From contig JAKSBI010000383.1 of NCBI GenBank assembly GCA_022361215.1, positions 1 through 32,210 on the forward strand: 32,210 nucleotides of DNA. The letters run 5' to 3'. Every line of letters begins with the position of its first letter. The stretch's first letter is position 1. Under the pieces are notes generated by a model that saw only the letters and a list, made by a program, of their open reading frames with translations, was not told where the DNA came from and made no database searches. Shown here in pieces: positions 1 to 8,292 of this stretch. Source of the DNA: Hyphomicrobiales bacterium. GTDB lineage: Bacteria; Pseudomonadota; Alphaproteobacteria; Rhizobiales; Methyloligellaceae. The translations under genes were made by a program, and so were the position numbers.

Positions 1-155
1 GCGAAGGGGCCGTTGAGGCCGGGCGTGGCGCCGATGACGATGCCGAGAACGAGGCCCGCGACGGCCATCCCCATGGGCAGCCAGTCGAAGGCGCCGTCGG
101 CGGTATAGAAGACGTCCAGCACGCCGCGTGCCACGTATTCCAGCGCCAGCTCCAT
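1..155 (-). CDS. tctA: Tripartite tricarboxylate transporter permease TctA, N-terminal part (runs off left edge)
   Basis: Large membrane subunit of a tripartite tricarboxylate transporter, which takes up carboxylates with a periplasmic binding protein. Only about 51 residues are in the window. After a short amphipathic start comes the first membrane segment with the family signature GLVLGIVIGATPGLNG, where TctA proteins usually have a G-x-x-x-G-x-x-PG pattern. The ATG follows the tctB stop directly (TGA then ATG), so the two genes are translationally coupled, in the usual order tctC-tctB-tctA. The substrate cannot be told. The call is firm because of the signature and the neighbours; the rest of the gene is outside the window. 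Confidence 0.85.
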   Translation of the reverse strand, partial: MELALEYVARGVLDVFYTADGAFDWLPMGMAVAGLVLGIVIGATPGLNGPF

Positions 156-764
156 TCAATAATCGGCGTTCGGCGGGAGCTGCACGTTGGTCAGGAGCAC
201 GTCGAAAACGAGAACGGAAACGGCCAGCACGGCCAGCACGGTGAGAACCGCGCTCCTGCGCAGCCGGCCTTCGGCCCAGGCGATGAGGCCTGCCGTGATG
301 ACGAAGGCGCCGGCGAGATAGCCGACATATTTGTAGGGCGCCGTGTCGACGAGCTGACGGTAGGTCAGCTCCGAGCCGGAAAGCGCGTTCGCCAGCGCCA
401 CGACGATCGGGCCGAGCCAGAACATGAGCGCCAGCCCGGCGACCACGATGACATGGAACAGGATCAGAAACACGAGATTTGCACGGGTAAGCCGGCCGGC
501 ACTTGCCGACGCCCGGCGGCGAGCGAGCAGTGCCACCAATACCTGGCAGCCGCTCAAAAGCAGGATGGCGACGGTCAGCAGAACGGGGAAGAACGCATCG
601 CCCGGCTCCAGCTTCCCGGCATGGTTGGTTTCCACGAAGCCACCCTTGATGTCGTTGGGAAACCAGACCAGGAGCGCCAGCAGCGCCAACCCGAAGACGA
701 CGGCGCCGAACCCGATGTCCCACGGGTCCGGCGCCGCCTTGCCGGTCGGACCGGTGATGCGCAC
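156..764 (-). CDS. tctB: Tripartite tricarboxylate transporter small membrane subunit TctB
   Basis: Small membrane subunit of the TTT transporter, 202 aa, a little longer than the usual 150-180. Four to five hydrophobic segments can be seen (about residues 17-34, 57-79, 93-124, 145-163 and 170-190). The family hallmark at the end of the first loop, a PGxxFFP pattern, is present as EPGDAFFPVLL near residue 53. The start is GTG and shares one base with the tctC stop (TAGTG), so it is coupled to tctC upstream and abuts tctA downstream. The linker after the second segment is Arg/Ala-rich. Cytoplasmic membrane location is inferred. Confidence 0.85.
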   Translation of the reverse strand: MRITGPTGKAAPDPWDIGFGAVVFGLALLALLVWFPNDIKGGFVETNHAGKLEPGDAFFPVLLTVAILLLSGCQVLVALLARRRASASAGRLTRANLVFLILFHVIVVAGLALMFWLGPIVVALANALSGSELTYRQLVDTAPYKYVGYLAGAFVITAGLIAWAEGRLRRSAVLTVLAVLAVSVLVFDVLLTNVQLPPNADY

Positions 765-1705
765 TATTTGGCGACCATCTCGAGAAGCCGCTTGTTCGCC
801 GCGTAGTTCTTCTTCAGGCGCGCGGTCAGCTCATCGCCCGCCAGGACCACCGGGCCCGGCGGATACTGCTTGGAGACGAACTTGGCCGTCTTGGAGTCCG
901 GGTTCGACAGCACCTCGGCAATGGCCTTGGCGATGGTGTCCCGCGCCTCGGTGCTCATGCCCTTCGGGCCGGCGAGGAGAAACTGGAACCCCAGTGACAG
1001 ATCGATGCCGTAGCCTTTCAGGGTCTTGCCGCCCGGCGCCTGCACCAGGGGCGCGTCCTCCGCCGAAGCGAGAATGACCAGCTCGCCCGCGGCGACAAGG
1101 CCACGCTGCACACCGCCGCCCCAGCCGACATTCGCGTCCCTGGCGACGAGAGCGTTGATGGCCGACTTGCCGCCCTTGCCGCGCAAATGATTGACGTCGA
1201 TCCCGAAATGCTTGGCGACGATCTCCGCGCCGGCCTGCACCTGGCTGCCCCAGTTCGCCCAGACGATCTTCGTGCCGCCCTTGGCCGCGGCGACCATGTC
1301 CTCCAGGCTTTTCCAGCCGCTGTCGGCCCGGGCCAGAACGGCCATCTGCGATCCGGCCGTGGTGGTGATGAAGGTGAAGTCGTCGATCGACAGATTGTCG
1401 TTCTTGAGGGTCGAGAAATCGAATGTGGTGTTGATGGCAAAGCCGACCGTCTGGCCGTCGGCCGGTGCGTTCTTCAACTGCGCGGCCATCACCGTGCCGC
1501 CGCCGCCCGCCTTGTTCTCCGGGATGATACGCCAGCCCTTGAGCTTCTCCAGCTCCTCGGCGAGCGCGCGGCCCTGCGTGTCGGTTCCGCCGCCGGCACC
1601 GAAACCGATCCAAAGCTTGATGGGGCCCTTCGGCTGCCACTCGGCATGGGCCGGGCCCGCTAGCAGCCCGACCGCCATCGCCATGGTCAATAGACGTCGC
1701 ATCAT
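764..1705 (-). CDS. tctC: Tripartite tricarboxylate transporter substrate-binding protein (TctC/Bug family)
   Basis: Periplasmic binding protein of the Bug/TctC family, which captures a carboxylate-type ligand and hands it to TctAB. From the ATG at 1705 it has a clean Sec signal peptide (MMRRLLTMAMAVGLLAGPAHA), and a mature part starting EWQPKGPIKLWIGFGAGGGTD, the family's first beta strand and ligand loop. The pattern PENKAGGGG, standing in for the usual N-x-x-G-A-x-G, follows. The frame stays open up to 1849, but that extension lacks signal-peptide character. A GGAGAG sits a few bases before the ATG pair at 1705/1702, which decides the start. First gene of the tctCBA operon. Bug proteins bind many different acids, so the ligand is unknown. 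Confidence 0.88.
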   Translation of the reverse strand: MMRRLLTMAMAVGLLAGPAHAEWQPKGPIKLWIGFGAGGGTDTQGRALAEELEKLKGWRIIPENKAGGGGTVMAAQLKNAPADGQTVGFAINTTFDFSTLKNDNLSIDDFTFITTTAGSQMAVLARADSGWKSLEDMVAAAKGGTKIVWANWGSQVQAGAEIVAKHFGIDVNHLRGKGGKSAINALVARDANVGWGGGVQRGLVAAGELVILASAEDAPLVQAPGGKTLKGYGIDLSLGFQFLLAGPKGMSTEARDTIAKAIAEVLSNPDSKTAKFVSKQYPPGPVVLAGDELTARLKKNYAANKRLLEMVAK

Positions 1706-2038
1706 CTCACTCTCCATTTCATACGCTTTCTCTCCCAAGAGGCCGGCCGGCCGTTCCGCGGCGCCAGCCCGATCTCGGATCCGGCCAAACCGCTGCAAGA
1801 TCAGAGCGTTCGACCATTCGCGATGACACGATGTGCCAAGAAGCGTCAACCGGAACTTTCAACAAGCTCTTATCCCATTCCGCGAGCGCCTGCCGCCACC
1901 TGGATGACACTACGCCGCCCCCGCCGGTCCGGTTCAGAACACTTGGATTTGCCGCCCCGACGAGGCCATCATGGACGTCGGTCGGGGTCAAACACCCCTC
2001 AAGACGCTATAGATTCCCTGGAGACAAGGCGGATCGCC
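1706..2038. other. Divergent intergenic region tctC / thioesterase
   Basis: This stretch of about 330 bases separates two divergent genes and must hold both promoters. It has one moderately AT-rich part (about 1840-1880). I see no clear operator, hairpin or small gene in it. Confidence 0.5.
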
Positions 2039-2443
2039 ATGGACAGGCTGGCTCGGCTCAACGACGACATGCTGCCCTTTGCAGCCCATTTGGGCATACG
2101 CTTTGTTGCCGCCGAGCCCGACCGGGTGGTCGCGGAGCTGACGGTCGACGACGCGCTGTGCACACGTCCGGCGGTTGCCCATGGCGGCGTGCTGATGGCT
2201 TTCGCCGATACGCTGGGCGCGGCCGGCACCATCCTCAACCTGCCGGACGGCAGCCGAACGACCACCATCGAGAGCAAGACCAACTTTCTGGCCGCAGCTC
2301 CGGTCGGCTCGGTGATCACCGGCGAGGCGACACCGGTCCACCGCGGCCGAACGACCATGGTGTGGCAGACGCGCGTGACGACGGAAGACGGGCGCCTCGC
2401 CGCCCTGGTGACACAAACGCAACTGGTGCTGCCGGCCCCGTAA
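2039..2443 (+). CDS. PaaI-family hotdog-fold thioesterase
   Basis: Probable acyl-CoA thioesterase of the PaaI/YdiI hotdog class, 134 aa, the normal size for the family. The hallmark HGG at residues 48-50 followed by an acidic residue at 57 (HGGVLMAFAD) forms the active-site helix start. The later strands (TNFLAAAPVGSVITGEATPVHRG region) match the hotdog sheet. The ATG at 2039 is preferred: the frame is open upstream to 1823 but with non-protein-like composition, and the family begins near this Met. An AAGG lies about 10 bases upstream. It is divergent from tctC. The acyl substrate is unknown; a general housekeeping or aromatic-degradation role is possible. Confidence 0.8.
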   Translation: MDRLARLNDDMLPFAAHLGIRFVAAEPDRVVAELTVDDALCTRPAVAHGGVLMAFADTLGAAGTILNLPDGSRTTTIESKTNFLAAAPVGSVITGEATPVHRGRTTMVWQTRVTTEDGRLAALVTQTQLVLPAP

Positions 2444-2490
2444 CCGAAGCCTGAGGCGCAGACGAGAGGCTGCCTCGGTGCCTCGCGCAA

Positions 2491-2546
2491 CAGACGACGG
2501 CCCCGTCACATTGGCGAATGGTGACGGGGCCGTACCGGGTCGTCTG
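2491..2546. terminator. Long hairpin downstream of thioesterase gene
   Basis: A perfect 13-bp stem, ACGGCCCCGTCAC at 2497-2509 with GTGACGGGGCCGT at 2521-2533, closes an 11-base loop. A further 6-bp stem (CAGACG 2491-2496 with CGTCTG 2541-2546) lies outside a 7-base bulge. It starts 47 bases after the thioesterase stop. There is no T-run, so it may be a Rho-assisted or processing hairpin rather than a classical intrinsic terminator. Confidence 0.55.
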
Positions 2547-2718
2547 CAGAGCGTGTCTTGGGAGGAAGCTCTGCCCTTCAATCCTAAAGCGCATCGTTTA
2601 AAACGCATGTGACAAAAGCCGTACATGATCTTCCCTTGCCGGGGACAACGGCCAACCGCGCCGAGCGGATCGAAGTCCCCGTGACAGGAGATAGGCAGCA
2701 TGACAAAGCGAGGACGGG

Positions 2719-3303
2719 ATGCCTGAAACGTCAAACCCGCAGGCGATCGAGATTACCGAGCGCCTGAAAGAGATGGTCGCACGCACGGGCGCCGAGCTCT
2801 ATGGCGGCGAAGCGGTCACGCAGGAGCAGCACGCCCTGCAATGCGCGCAATTGGCGGAGGACGAAGACGCACCGCCGGCGCTCATCGTCGCTGCCCTGCT
2901 GCACGATATCGGCCACCTGTTCGAGGAGACCTTCGAGCTGGGCCTCGAACAGCATGAGGATCTGTTTCACGAGGACCTGGGCGAAAAACTCCTGGCGCAA
3001 TGGTTCGGGCCGGAGGTCACGGAACCCGTCCGCCTGCATGTCGCCGCCAAGCGCTACCTGTGCGCCGTCGACAAGACCTACGCAGACACGCTGTCGCCGG
3101 CCTCTCAGCATTCGATGATGCTGCAAGGCGGGCCGATGTCGCCCGAGGACGTCGCCGCTTTCGAAAGCGAGCGATTTTCAGAGGACGCGGTTCGGCTGCG
3201 TCGCTGGGATGACCGCGGCAAGGATCCGGCGATGAAGACCGCCGATCTCGAGCACTTTCTTGGCTACGTCGCCAGGTGCGCAAAGCCGGCACCCGTGGCC
3301 TGA
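2719..3303 (+). CDS. HD-domain oxygenase of the PhnZ/TmpB type (phosphonate-degradation-like)
   Basis: HD-superfamily protein, 194 aa, closely resembling the mixed-valent di-iron oxygenases PhnZ and TmpB, which cleave the C-P bond of a 2-amino(or trimethylammonio)-1-hydroxyethylphosphonate. Visible: Tyr28 and Glu31 in YGGE (the residues that close over substrate in PhnZ), His38 in the EQHALQ helix, the metal pair His62-Asp63 in ALLHDIGH, His84, then His107 and Lys111 in LHVAAKRYL. A conserved RRWDD follows at 161-165 and KDP at 168-170. All key positions seem intact, so it should be active. No PhnY/TmpA hydroxylase partner or phosphonate transporter is in the window. It converges on the PBP gene with only 12 bases between. 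Family is sure; the exact substrate is inference. Confidence 0.8.
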   Translation: MPETSNPQAIEITERLKEMVARTGAELYGGEAVTQEQHALQCAQLAEDEDAPPALIVAALLHDIGHLFEETFELGLEQHEDLFHEDLGEKLLAQWFGPEVTEPVRLHVAAKRYLCAVDKTYADTLSPASQHSMMLQGGPMSPEDVAAFESERFSEDAVRLRRWDDRGKDPAMKTADLEHFLGYVARCAKPAPVA

Positions 3304-3315
3304 CCCGACTCGCGG

Positions 3316-5394
3316 CTAAGAGCCGTCCTGACCGAAGTCCGACCAGCTGCGCTTCGACCGGCGGTGACGCGGCCGCTCGCGATAGCGATAGCGGCGGTCG
3401 CGCACCTCGTAGAACTGCCGGCCGAACAGCCAGCGCCCGCGGGGATCGCCGTCGGCATACCAGCCGGCGACCCGCGGCTCGGTCCCCATCAGGGACGAGC
3501 CCAGGAAGCCGGAATAGCCGGCGACGCTGTAGTGGTTGACGCGCGCGCGCCGGAAAGCGGCGACCCTCTGCAGGCGTGGCTTGAAGCCCGGGTCCTTGCG
3601 CCGCGCCTCATTCATGAAGCCGCGCCAGATCAGCGTCGGCAGGTTGCCGCCGGTGACGCGCCGCATGGGGCTGTTGTCGTCGTTGCCGACCCAGACGCCG
3701 ACCACCAGATTGCCCGCAAAGCCGATGAACCAGGCGTCCCGGTAGTTCTGACTGGTGCCGGTCTTGCCGTAGGAGGGGATCGGGAGCCGGGCGGCGCGCC
3801 CCGTGCCGTGCTGCACGGTCGCGGACAGGAAATGCCTCATGGAGGCGCCCGCCGTCAGCCGCCACTTGCCTGCGCCCTTCGGCGGGCGACCGACACCCTT
3901 CGCCCCCGCGCCCAGGCCGACGATGCCCCACGGCTTGACGGGATAGGCGTCCGCAGCGAAGGCCGCATAGGCGGAGGTCAGTTGCAGCAGGGTCACCTCG
4001 GAGGTACCCAAAGCGATGCTAGGTCCGGGCCTGAGCGGCGTCTCGATCCCGAGCTCGCGGGCGGCGTTGACCACGTCGGCACGGCCGACCGCTTCCGACA
4101 GCCGGACCGCAACCGTGTTGATCGACGACGAAAAGGCCTGCTGGAGGGTCACGATCCCGCGGTATCTGTGCGAGTAGTTCTCCGGGCTCCATTCGCCGAT
4201 GGTGATCGGCTCGTCGCTCGCCAGCATATCCGGCGTGGCGCCGGCCCTGAGGGCGGCCAGATAGACGAACGACTTGAAGGACGATCCCGGCTGACGCAGC
4301 GCCTGGGTCGCCCGGTTGAACTGGCTGTTCTTGTGATCCACGCCCCCGACGAGCGCGACCACGCGACCGTCCGGCCGCATCGCCACCAGCGCCGCCTGGC
4401 TGGCTCTGCGCCCGCGCGAGGATCGGCGCATGACATCGGCCACAGCGCGCTCAGCCATGCGCTGCAATCTGGGATCGAAGCTCGTGCGCACCGGCAACGG
4501 CGTCATGTCGCCGTCCTTCGGCAACTTCACGGTCTCCGCGATCCAGTCGGCGTAGTAAGCGCCCGACGGGCGCTCCTTCTCGGGACGGCGCTCGGCGGGC
4601 TCGATCCGGTCGAGCTCTTCGGCGCTCAGCCGGCCATCCTCGACCATCGCCTTCAGGACCAGCCTCTCGCGCTCACGCAGCGCCACCAGATTGCCGGCCA
4701 GATCCGTCGGGGACTTCAACAAGGCGACGAGATGCGCGGACTGGGCCACCGTCAGCTTGCCGACGGGCCGGTCGAAATAGTGCCTGGCCGCGGCACGCAG
4801 GCCGTAACAGCCCTTGCCGAAATAAGCGGCGCTCAGATAGCGCTCCAGGATCTGGTCCTTGCTCAGCGACAGCTCCAGCCGGAGCGCGATCACGGCCTCC
4901 TCCAGCTTGCGTCCGTAGGACTTGGCGCTGGAAAGATAGGAGATCTTGGCAAGCTGCTGGGTGATCGTGCTCCCGCCCTGCACGATCCGCTTCGCCTTGT
5001 AGTTGAAGAGAGCGGCACGAAGCACGCCGCGCGGATCGATGCCGAAATGGCTGTAGAAGCGGCGATCCTCCATCGCCAGGAGCGCATCCACGAAATGCGT
5101 GGGCACGTCCTGGAGCGTGACGGGCGCGTCGAAACACCCTCCCCGGCGCGCAAAGGGCCGACCCGTGGACGTCAACAGGATCAGCTCGCGCTTCGTCGGC
5201 ACCTCCTGGGTCTTATGGAGCGGGTAGCTCTCGGACGGCGACGGAAACAGGTGCATGCCGGCGAAGAGCGCGCCGGCCGAAAGCGGCACCGCAAGGGTGA
5301 GCGCCATCGAAAGCAGATTGAGCGTCGCCGATTCAAGACGGAGGCGGCGTCGGCGTTCGGGCTTGCGCGGGACGAGGAGTTCGGGCGGTAACAC
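3316..5394 (-). CDS. Class A penicillin-binding protein (PBP1a-type transglycosylase/transpeptidase)
   Basis: Bifunctional peptidoglycan synthase, inner membrane with periplasmic catalytic domains. From GTG 5394 it is 692 aa. After a basic cytoplasmic tail (RRRRLRLE) comes one membrane anchor at about 25-47. The GT51 domain follows, with the catalytic EDRRFYSHFGID (Glu at about 109) and the GGSTITQQLAK motif. The transpeptidase domain shows SSFK (nucleophile Ser about 371), SIN (424-426) and KTGT (544-547). The C-terminus is Arg/Tyr-rich. The frame is open to a TTG at 5499, but a GGGAG eight bases before GTG 5394 and the position of the anchor favour the shorter form. Probably monocistronic. 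Confidence 0.9.
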   Translation of the reverse strand: MLPPELLVPRKPERRRRLRLESATLNLLSMALTLAVPLSAGALFAGMHLFPSPSESYPLHKTQEVPTKRELILLTSTGRPFARRGGCFDAPVTLQDVPTHFVDALLAMEDRRFYSHFGIDPRGVLRAALFNYKAKRIVQGGSTITQQLAKISYLSSAKSYGRKLEEAVIALRLELSLSKDQILERYLSAAYFGKGCYGLRAAARHYFDRPVGKLTVAQSAHLVALLKSPTDLAGNLVALRERERLVLKAMVEDGRLSAEELDRIEPAERRPEKERPSGAYYADWIAETVKLPKDGDMTPLPVRTSFDPRLQRMAERAVADVMRRSSRGRRASQAALVAMRPDGRVVALVGGVDHKNSQFNRATQALRQPGSSFKSFVYLAALRAGATPDMLASDEPITIGEWSPENYSHRYRGIVTLQQAFSSSINTVAVRLSEAVGRADVVNAARELGIETPLRPGPSIALGTSEVTLLQLTSAYAAFAADAYPVKPWGIVGLGAGAKGVGRPPKGAGKWRLTAGASMRHFLSATVQHGTGRAARLPIPSYGKTGTSQNYRDAWFIGFAGNLVVGVWVGNDDNSPMRRVTGGNLPTLIWRGFMNEARRKDPGFKPRLQRVAAFRRARVNHYSVAGYSGFLGSSLMGTEPRVAGWYADGDPRGRWLFGRQFYEVRDRRYRYRERPRHRRSKRSWSDFGQDGS

Positions 5395-5561
5395 TGAACA
5401 TTCTCCCGATGCTTCGGAAGGCACGATACACTTAACCAGGAGTCCCCGGTCGACACCCAGCCCTGCGCCGAATGTGGCAATTTCTGAGCCCCAACGCAAT
5501 ACGACGGGTTCATCAGAGTTTTGCGACAGCCCGTCCCGGCGTCGATCCGAGGTCTTGGAGG

Positions 5562-5664
5562 CCTAAAGCATGTCTCCCGAAAGTGGGTACCGGTTTCGGG
5601 AGACATGCTTCGACAAAGAGCGAGAGCAATGGCGCGCATCAGAATGATCGCGACAGGCTTTAGG
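5562..5664. repeat. Rhizobiales-type palindromic intergenic repeat, 103 bp
   Basis: The element is bounded by perfect 8-bp terminal inverted repeats, CCTAAAGC (5562-5569) and GCTTTAGG (5657-5664). Inside, a perfect 17-bp inverted repeat (arms 5566-5582 and 5594-5610, core GTCTCCCGAAA / TTTCGGGAGAC) closes an 11-base loop containing GGTACC. The layout matches the short palindromic mosaic repeats scattered between genes in Rhizobiales genomes (from memory). It can fold as a strong hairpin in RNA from either strand. Confidence 0.75.
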
Positions 5665-5746
5665 GCCTGTTTGAGACTTGAGGGGGGGGGGGGCAGCGAT
5701 GTCGCGGATCTCTCGGGTCCAAAATGTGAATCTCAACAGACCCTAG
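5661..5746. mobile_element. Miniature element or insertion-sequence remnant with terminal inverted repeats
   Basis: Ends TAGGGCCTGTTTGAGAC (from 5661) and, on the other strand, CTAGGGTCTGTTGAGAT (from 5746) are near-identical inverted repeats that differ by one substitution and one indel in the core. The 86-bp body has no coding capacity and holds a run of 12 G (5682-5693). TAG/CTAG at the ends recalls the short TA-containing targets of IS5-group elements, but this is from memory. It abuts the repeat to its left, and its right end supplies the TAG stop of the pentapeptide gene. Confidence 0.5.
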
Positions 5747-6534
5747 TGCCTCACCGCCAGTTCGAGGTTCTTCGCCTGGTTGAAGTTCGCCTCTCCCTCG
5801 AGGTCAATCAGCTTGGCGGAATCCACATCCGCCTTGCTGAAATTCGCGCCGCCGACACGCGCGCCCGTGAGATTGGCCCCGTCCAGTTGTGCGCTCGTCA
5901 GGTTGGCCCCGGTCAGGTCGGCGCCGCTGAGGTTGGCAAACTCCAGAACCGCATGCGCCAGATCGGCCTTGGAGAAATCTGCGCCCGCAAGGTTGGCCGA
6001 CTTCAAGACGCCCCCCATCAACCCCATGGACTGGTTGCGCATGTCCGCGGCCAGATTGGCGCCGACGAGTTTTGCCCCCTGGAGGCTCGCCTTGGTCAGG
6101 TTCGCGGCCACCCGGGCGCCTCTCAGATCGGCGCCATCGAGCGTCGCCCCGATGAGCTGGGCCTGGAACAGGCTCGCCTTGGCGAGCGTAGCGCGCGTGA
6201 GGTCGGCGCTCAGCATCCAGGCCTGATCGAGCACGGCGCCGGTGAGGTTGGCGCCCTTCAGGTTCGCCTTGTTCAGCCTTGCCGCTCGAAAAACGGCGCC
6301 CGACAGATCTAGAGCGGAGAGGTTGAGGCCGTTCAGGCTGGCGTTGGTGAAGTCGGCCGGCTTGTCGGCGGTGGCGGCGGCCAGGCGCGCCTCGACCTGG
6401 GCCCGGGTCAGCTCGGCCTCGGTCATCGCCGGCGACGACAGGTTCACGTGGCGCATCATGTCCTGGCCAAGCGTCGCAACGGGAAGGGCCGCCAGGAGGG
6501 CCGCAGCCAAAGCGGCAGTGGACACGGGTCTCAT
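5743..6534 (-). CDS. Exported pentapeptide-repeat protein
   Basis: A 263-aa protein with a Sec signal peptide (about residues 1-23, hydrophobic core AALAAALLAALPVA). Nearly the whole mature part is built of A(D/N)LxX pentapeptides: ASLNGLNLSALDLSGAVF near residue 65, ANLKGANLTGA, ADLTRATLAKA, ANLSGADLTGAN and so on. Such repeats form a right-handed four-sided beta helix. A mid-protein Met/Gly-rich interruption (NQSMGLMGG) breaks the helix. ATG 6534 has AGGAG eight bases upstream; an upstream open frame to 6594 is less likely. Function unknown; periplasmic binding or scaffold roles are guesses. The stop codon lies in the end of a small mobile-element remnant, so the original C-terminus may have been altered. 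Confidence 0.82.
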   Translation of the reverse strand: MRPVSTAALAAALLAALPVATLGQDMMRHVNLSSPAMTEAELTRAQVEARLAAATADKPADFTNASLNGLNLSALDLSGAVFRAARLNKANLKGANLTGAVLDQAWMLSADLTRATLAKASLFQAQLIGATLDGADLRGARVAANLTKASLQGAKLVGANLAADMRNQSMGLMGGVLKSANLAGADFSKADLAHAVLEFANLSGADLTGANLTSAQLDGANLTGARVGGANFSKADVDSAKLIDLEGEANFNQAKNLELAVRH

Positions 6535-6891
6535 CGGAAAGTCTCCTTTCGATCCGGCGTCACGGTCCCGATCGTAGCCGAAACCGCGGCACAAGGAGAG
6601 ACCGCCCTCGCCGACGACGTCGAGGCTCTCCGCGACGAGGGTCGAGACCGCGTCTTCCGGTTTCGACGATGCTCCCGAAGCCTCCGTTAAGACTTTTGAA
6701 AGTCGCCGTATTGAGAGCAGAAATCCAGGCCCGGTGGGCGATTGCGCAGCCGGATCCCAATTCTACTCAAATCCGAATCAATTTGAGCGACCCGAATTGA
6801 AGCGAAATTAAAAGCCCACTGATAGCGTTCCCACCGTTAGCAAACGTGCAACGTCCTGATCCGGCTCTTCAGCGAGATAGGATGCGCCAAC

Positions 6892-8292
6892 ATGTCTTCG
6901 ACTCGGAATTGGCCCATAAAGCCGCTGTCTCTCGATGAGTTCAGCATCGTCAAGATCATCTATCTGGCCTTGCTCGCTTATCTCGTGTTTCTGACCGGAA
7001 TGGAGCATTTTTCGAAATCGGCCGTCTATGGCGAGAACACCATCGCCACGACCCTGAAGCTGATTTTCCCCTTTGTCCTGATTGCCTGGATTGCGCAGGT
7101 CTTCAGCCGGATCAGAAAGAAGAACCGGTCCTTGACCTCGGAAAACCAGTTTCTGTCGAAGGCGCAATATCAGGATCGGAAGATGGCCATGCTCGGCGAG
7201 ATCGGCCAGCTGATCCACGCCTGCCAGAGCTTCGACGAAGTCTACACCGTCGCGAGCGAGCGCTTCGGGCATGCCTGTCCAAACACATCCGGCGTCCTCT
7301 ATCTCATGAGCGATGCCGGCGATGCGCTCGAGAAGGTCATGCAATGGGGCGACGTCGACCCGCACGAAGAGAGCTTCGCTCCCAACGAGTGCTGGGCCCT
7401 GCGCTGCGGTCGTGCACATCATGTGAACGGACGGGCGGACACGGTTGCCTGCCAGCATGTCGCCGCAGATGAAGCCGATTGGCATATCTGCTTGCCGCTG
7501 ACCGCGCAGACCGGCGCTGTCGGCGTGTTGACCGTCCGCGGACAACGCCAAGCATCTCACACCGGCGATGCCGACGACTGGAATGAGGACGACCAGATCC
7601 CGTTCTATACCAAGGTTGCGGAGATCCTCGCTCTGGCGACCGCAAACCTGCGGGTGCGCGAGACGCTTCTCGGCCAGGCGATCAGGGATCCTCTGACACA
7701 GCTCTTCAACCGGCGCTACTTCCTCGAGACGTTCCCGCGCGAGCTAAACCGGGTTGCCCGGTCGAACGAACTGCTGTCCCTTGCCATCCTCGATATCGAT
7801 CACTTCAAGCGTTTCAACGACACCTACGGTCACGATGCCGGCGACGCGGTCCTTCGTGCGGTCGCCAGCGTTTTGAAGGATCAGACACGGCTCGCCGATA
7901 TCGCCTGCCGATACGGGGGCGAGGAGTTCGTGCTGGTGTTTCCGGGGATGGGCCCGGAGGACATGGTCCGCCGCATCCAAGCCGTGCGGGAGCAAATCGA
8001 AGCCCTCAAGATCGTGCACGCCGGGCAGCCGCTGGAAACGGTCACCATCTCCGCCGGCATTGCCGTCTATCCTCACGACGCCGCGGACATGGACGCGCTC
8101 ATCACGGTCGCCGATCAAGCGCTTTATCAATCCAAGGCTGCCGGGCGCAATCGGGCGACGCTGTCTCCGGTCTCGCAAGGCATGACCGCCCACGCGCCGG
8201 ACGACCTCGCCGACTATGAGTCCGATGCCGTCACGGCGCAGAGCAGCTTGTTGCGAATAGCGGATCACCATCGCTCGAAGGCCATCAACTAG
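6892..8292 (+). CDS. Membrane-anchored GAF-GGDEF diguanylate cyclase
   Basis: Makes cyclic di-GMP from two GTP. Protein of 466 aa: two membrane helices at about 19-37 and 52-71, a charged linker, a GAF-like sensor domain at about 105-255, and a GGDEF domain at about 262-425. The active-site loop is GGEEF (342-346). An intact inhibitory I-site RxxD (RLAD, 333-336) lies exactly five residues before it, so product inhibition is expected. The substrate-binding DxxHFKxxND (301-310) is also present. The GAF domain has several Cys and His residues (Cys167, Cys172, His176, His177, Cys187), which might bind a metal or haem; this is speculation. No partner genes nearby. Confidence 0.92.
   Translation: MSSTRNWPIKPLSLDEFSIVKIIYLALLAYLVFLTGMEHFSKSAVYGENTIATTLKLIFPFVLIAWIAQVFSRIRKKNRSLTSENQFLSKAQYQDRKMAMLGEIGQLIHACQSFDEVYTVASERFGHACPNTSGVLYLMSDAGDALEKVMQWGDVDPHEESFAPNECWALRCGRAHHVNGRADTVACQHVAADEADWHICLPLTAQTGAVGVLTVRGQRQASHTGDADDWNEDDQIPFYTKVAEILALATANLRVRETLLGQAIRDPLTQLFNRRYFLETFPRELNRVARSNELLSLAILDIDHFKRFNDTYGHDAGDAVLRAVASVLKDQTRLADIACRYGGEEFVLVFPGMGPEDMVRRIQAVREQIEALKIVHAGQPLETVTISAGIAVYPHDAADMDALITVADQALYQSKAAGRNRATLSPVSQGMTAHAPDDLADYESDAVTAQSSLLRIADHHRSKAIN

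Noticed and set aside
3364-5391. 675-codon open frame on the plus strand opposite the penicillin-binding protein gene
   Set aside because: Arg/His/Gly/Ala-rich translation without motifs; it mirrors the real gene, whose active-site motifs are complete. High-GC genes often leave long open antisense frames.
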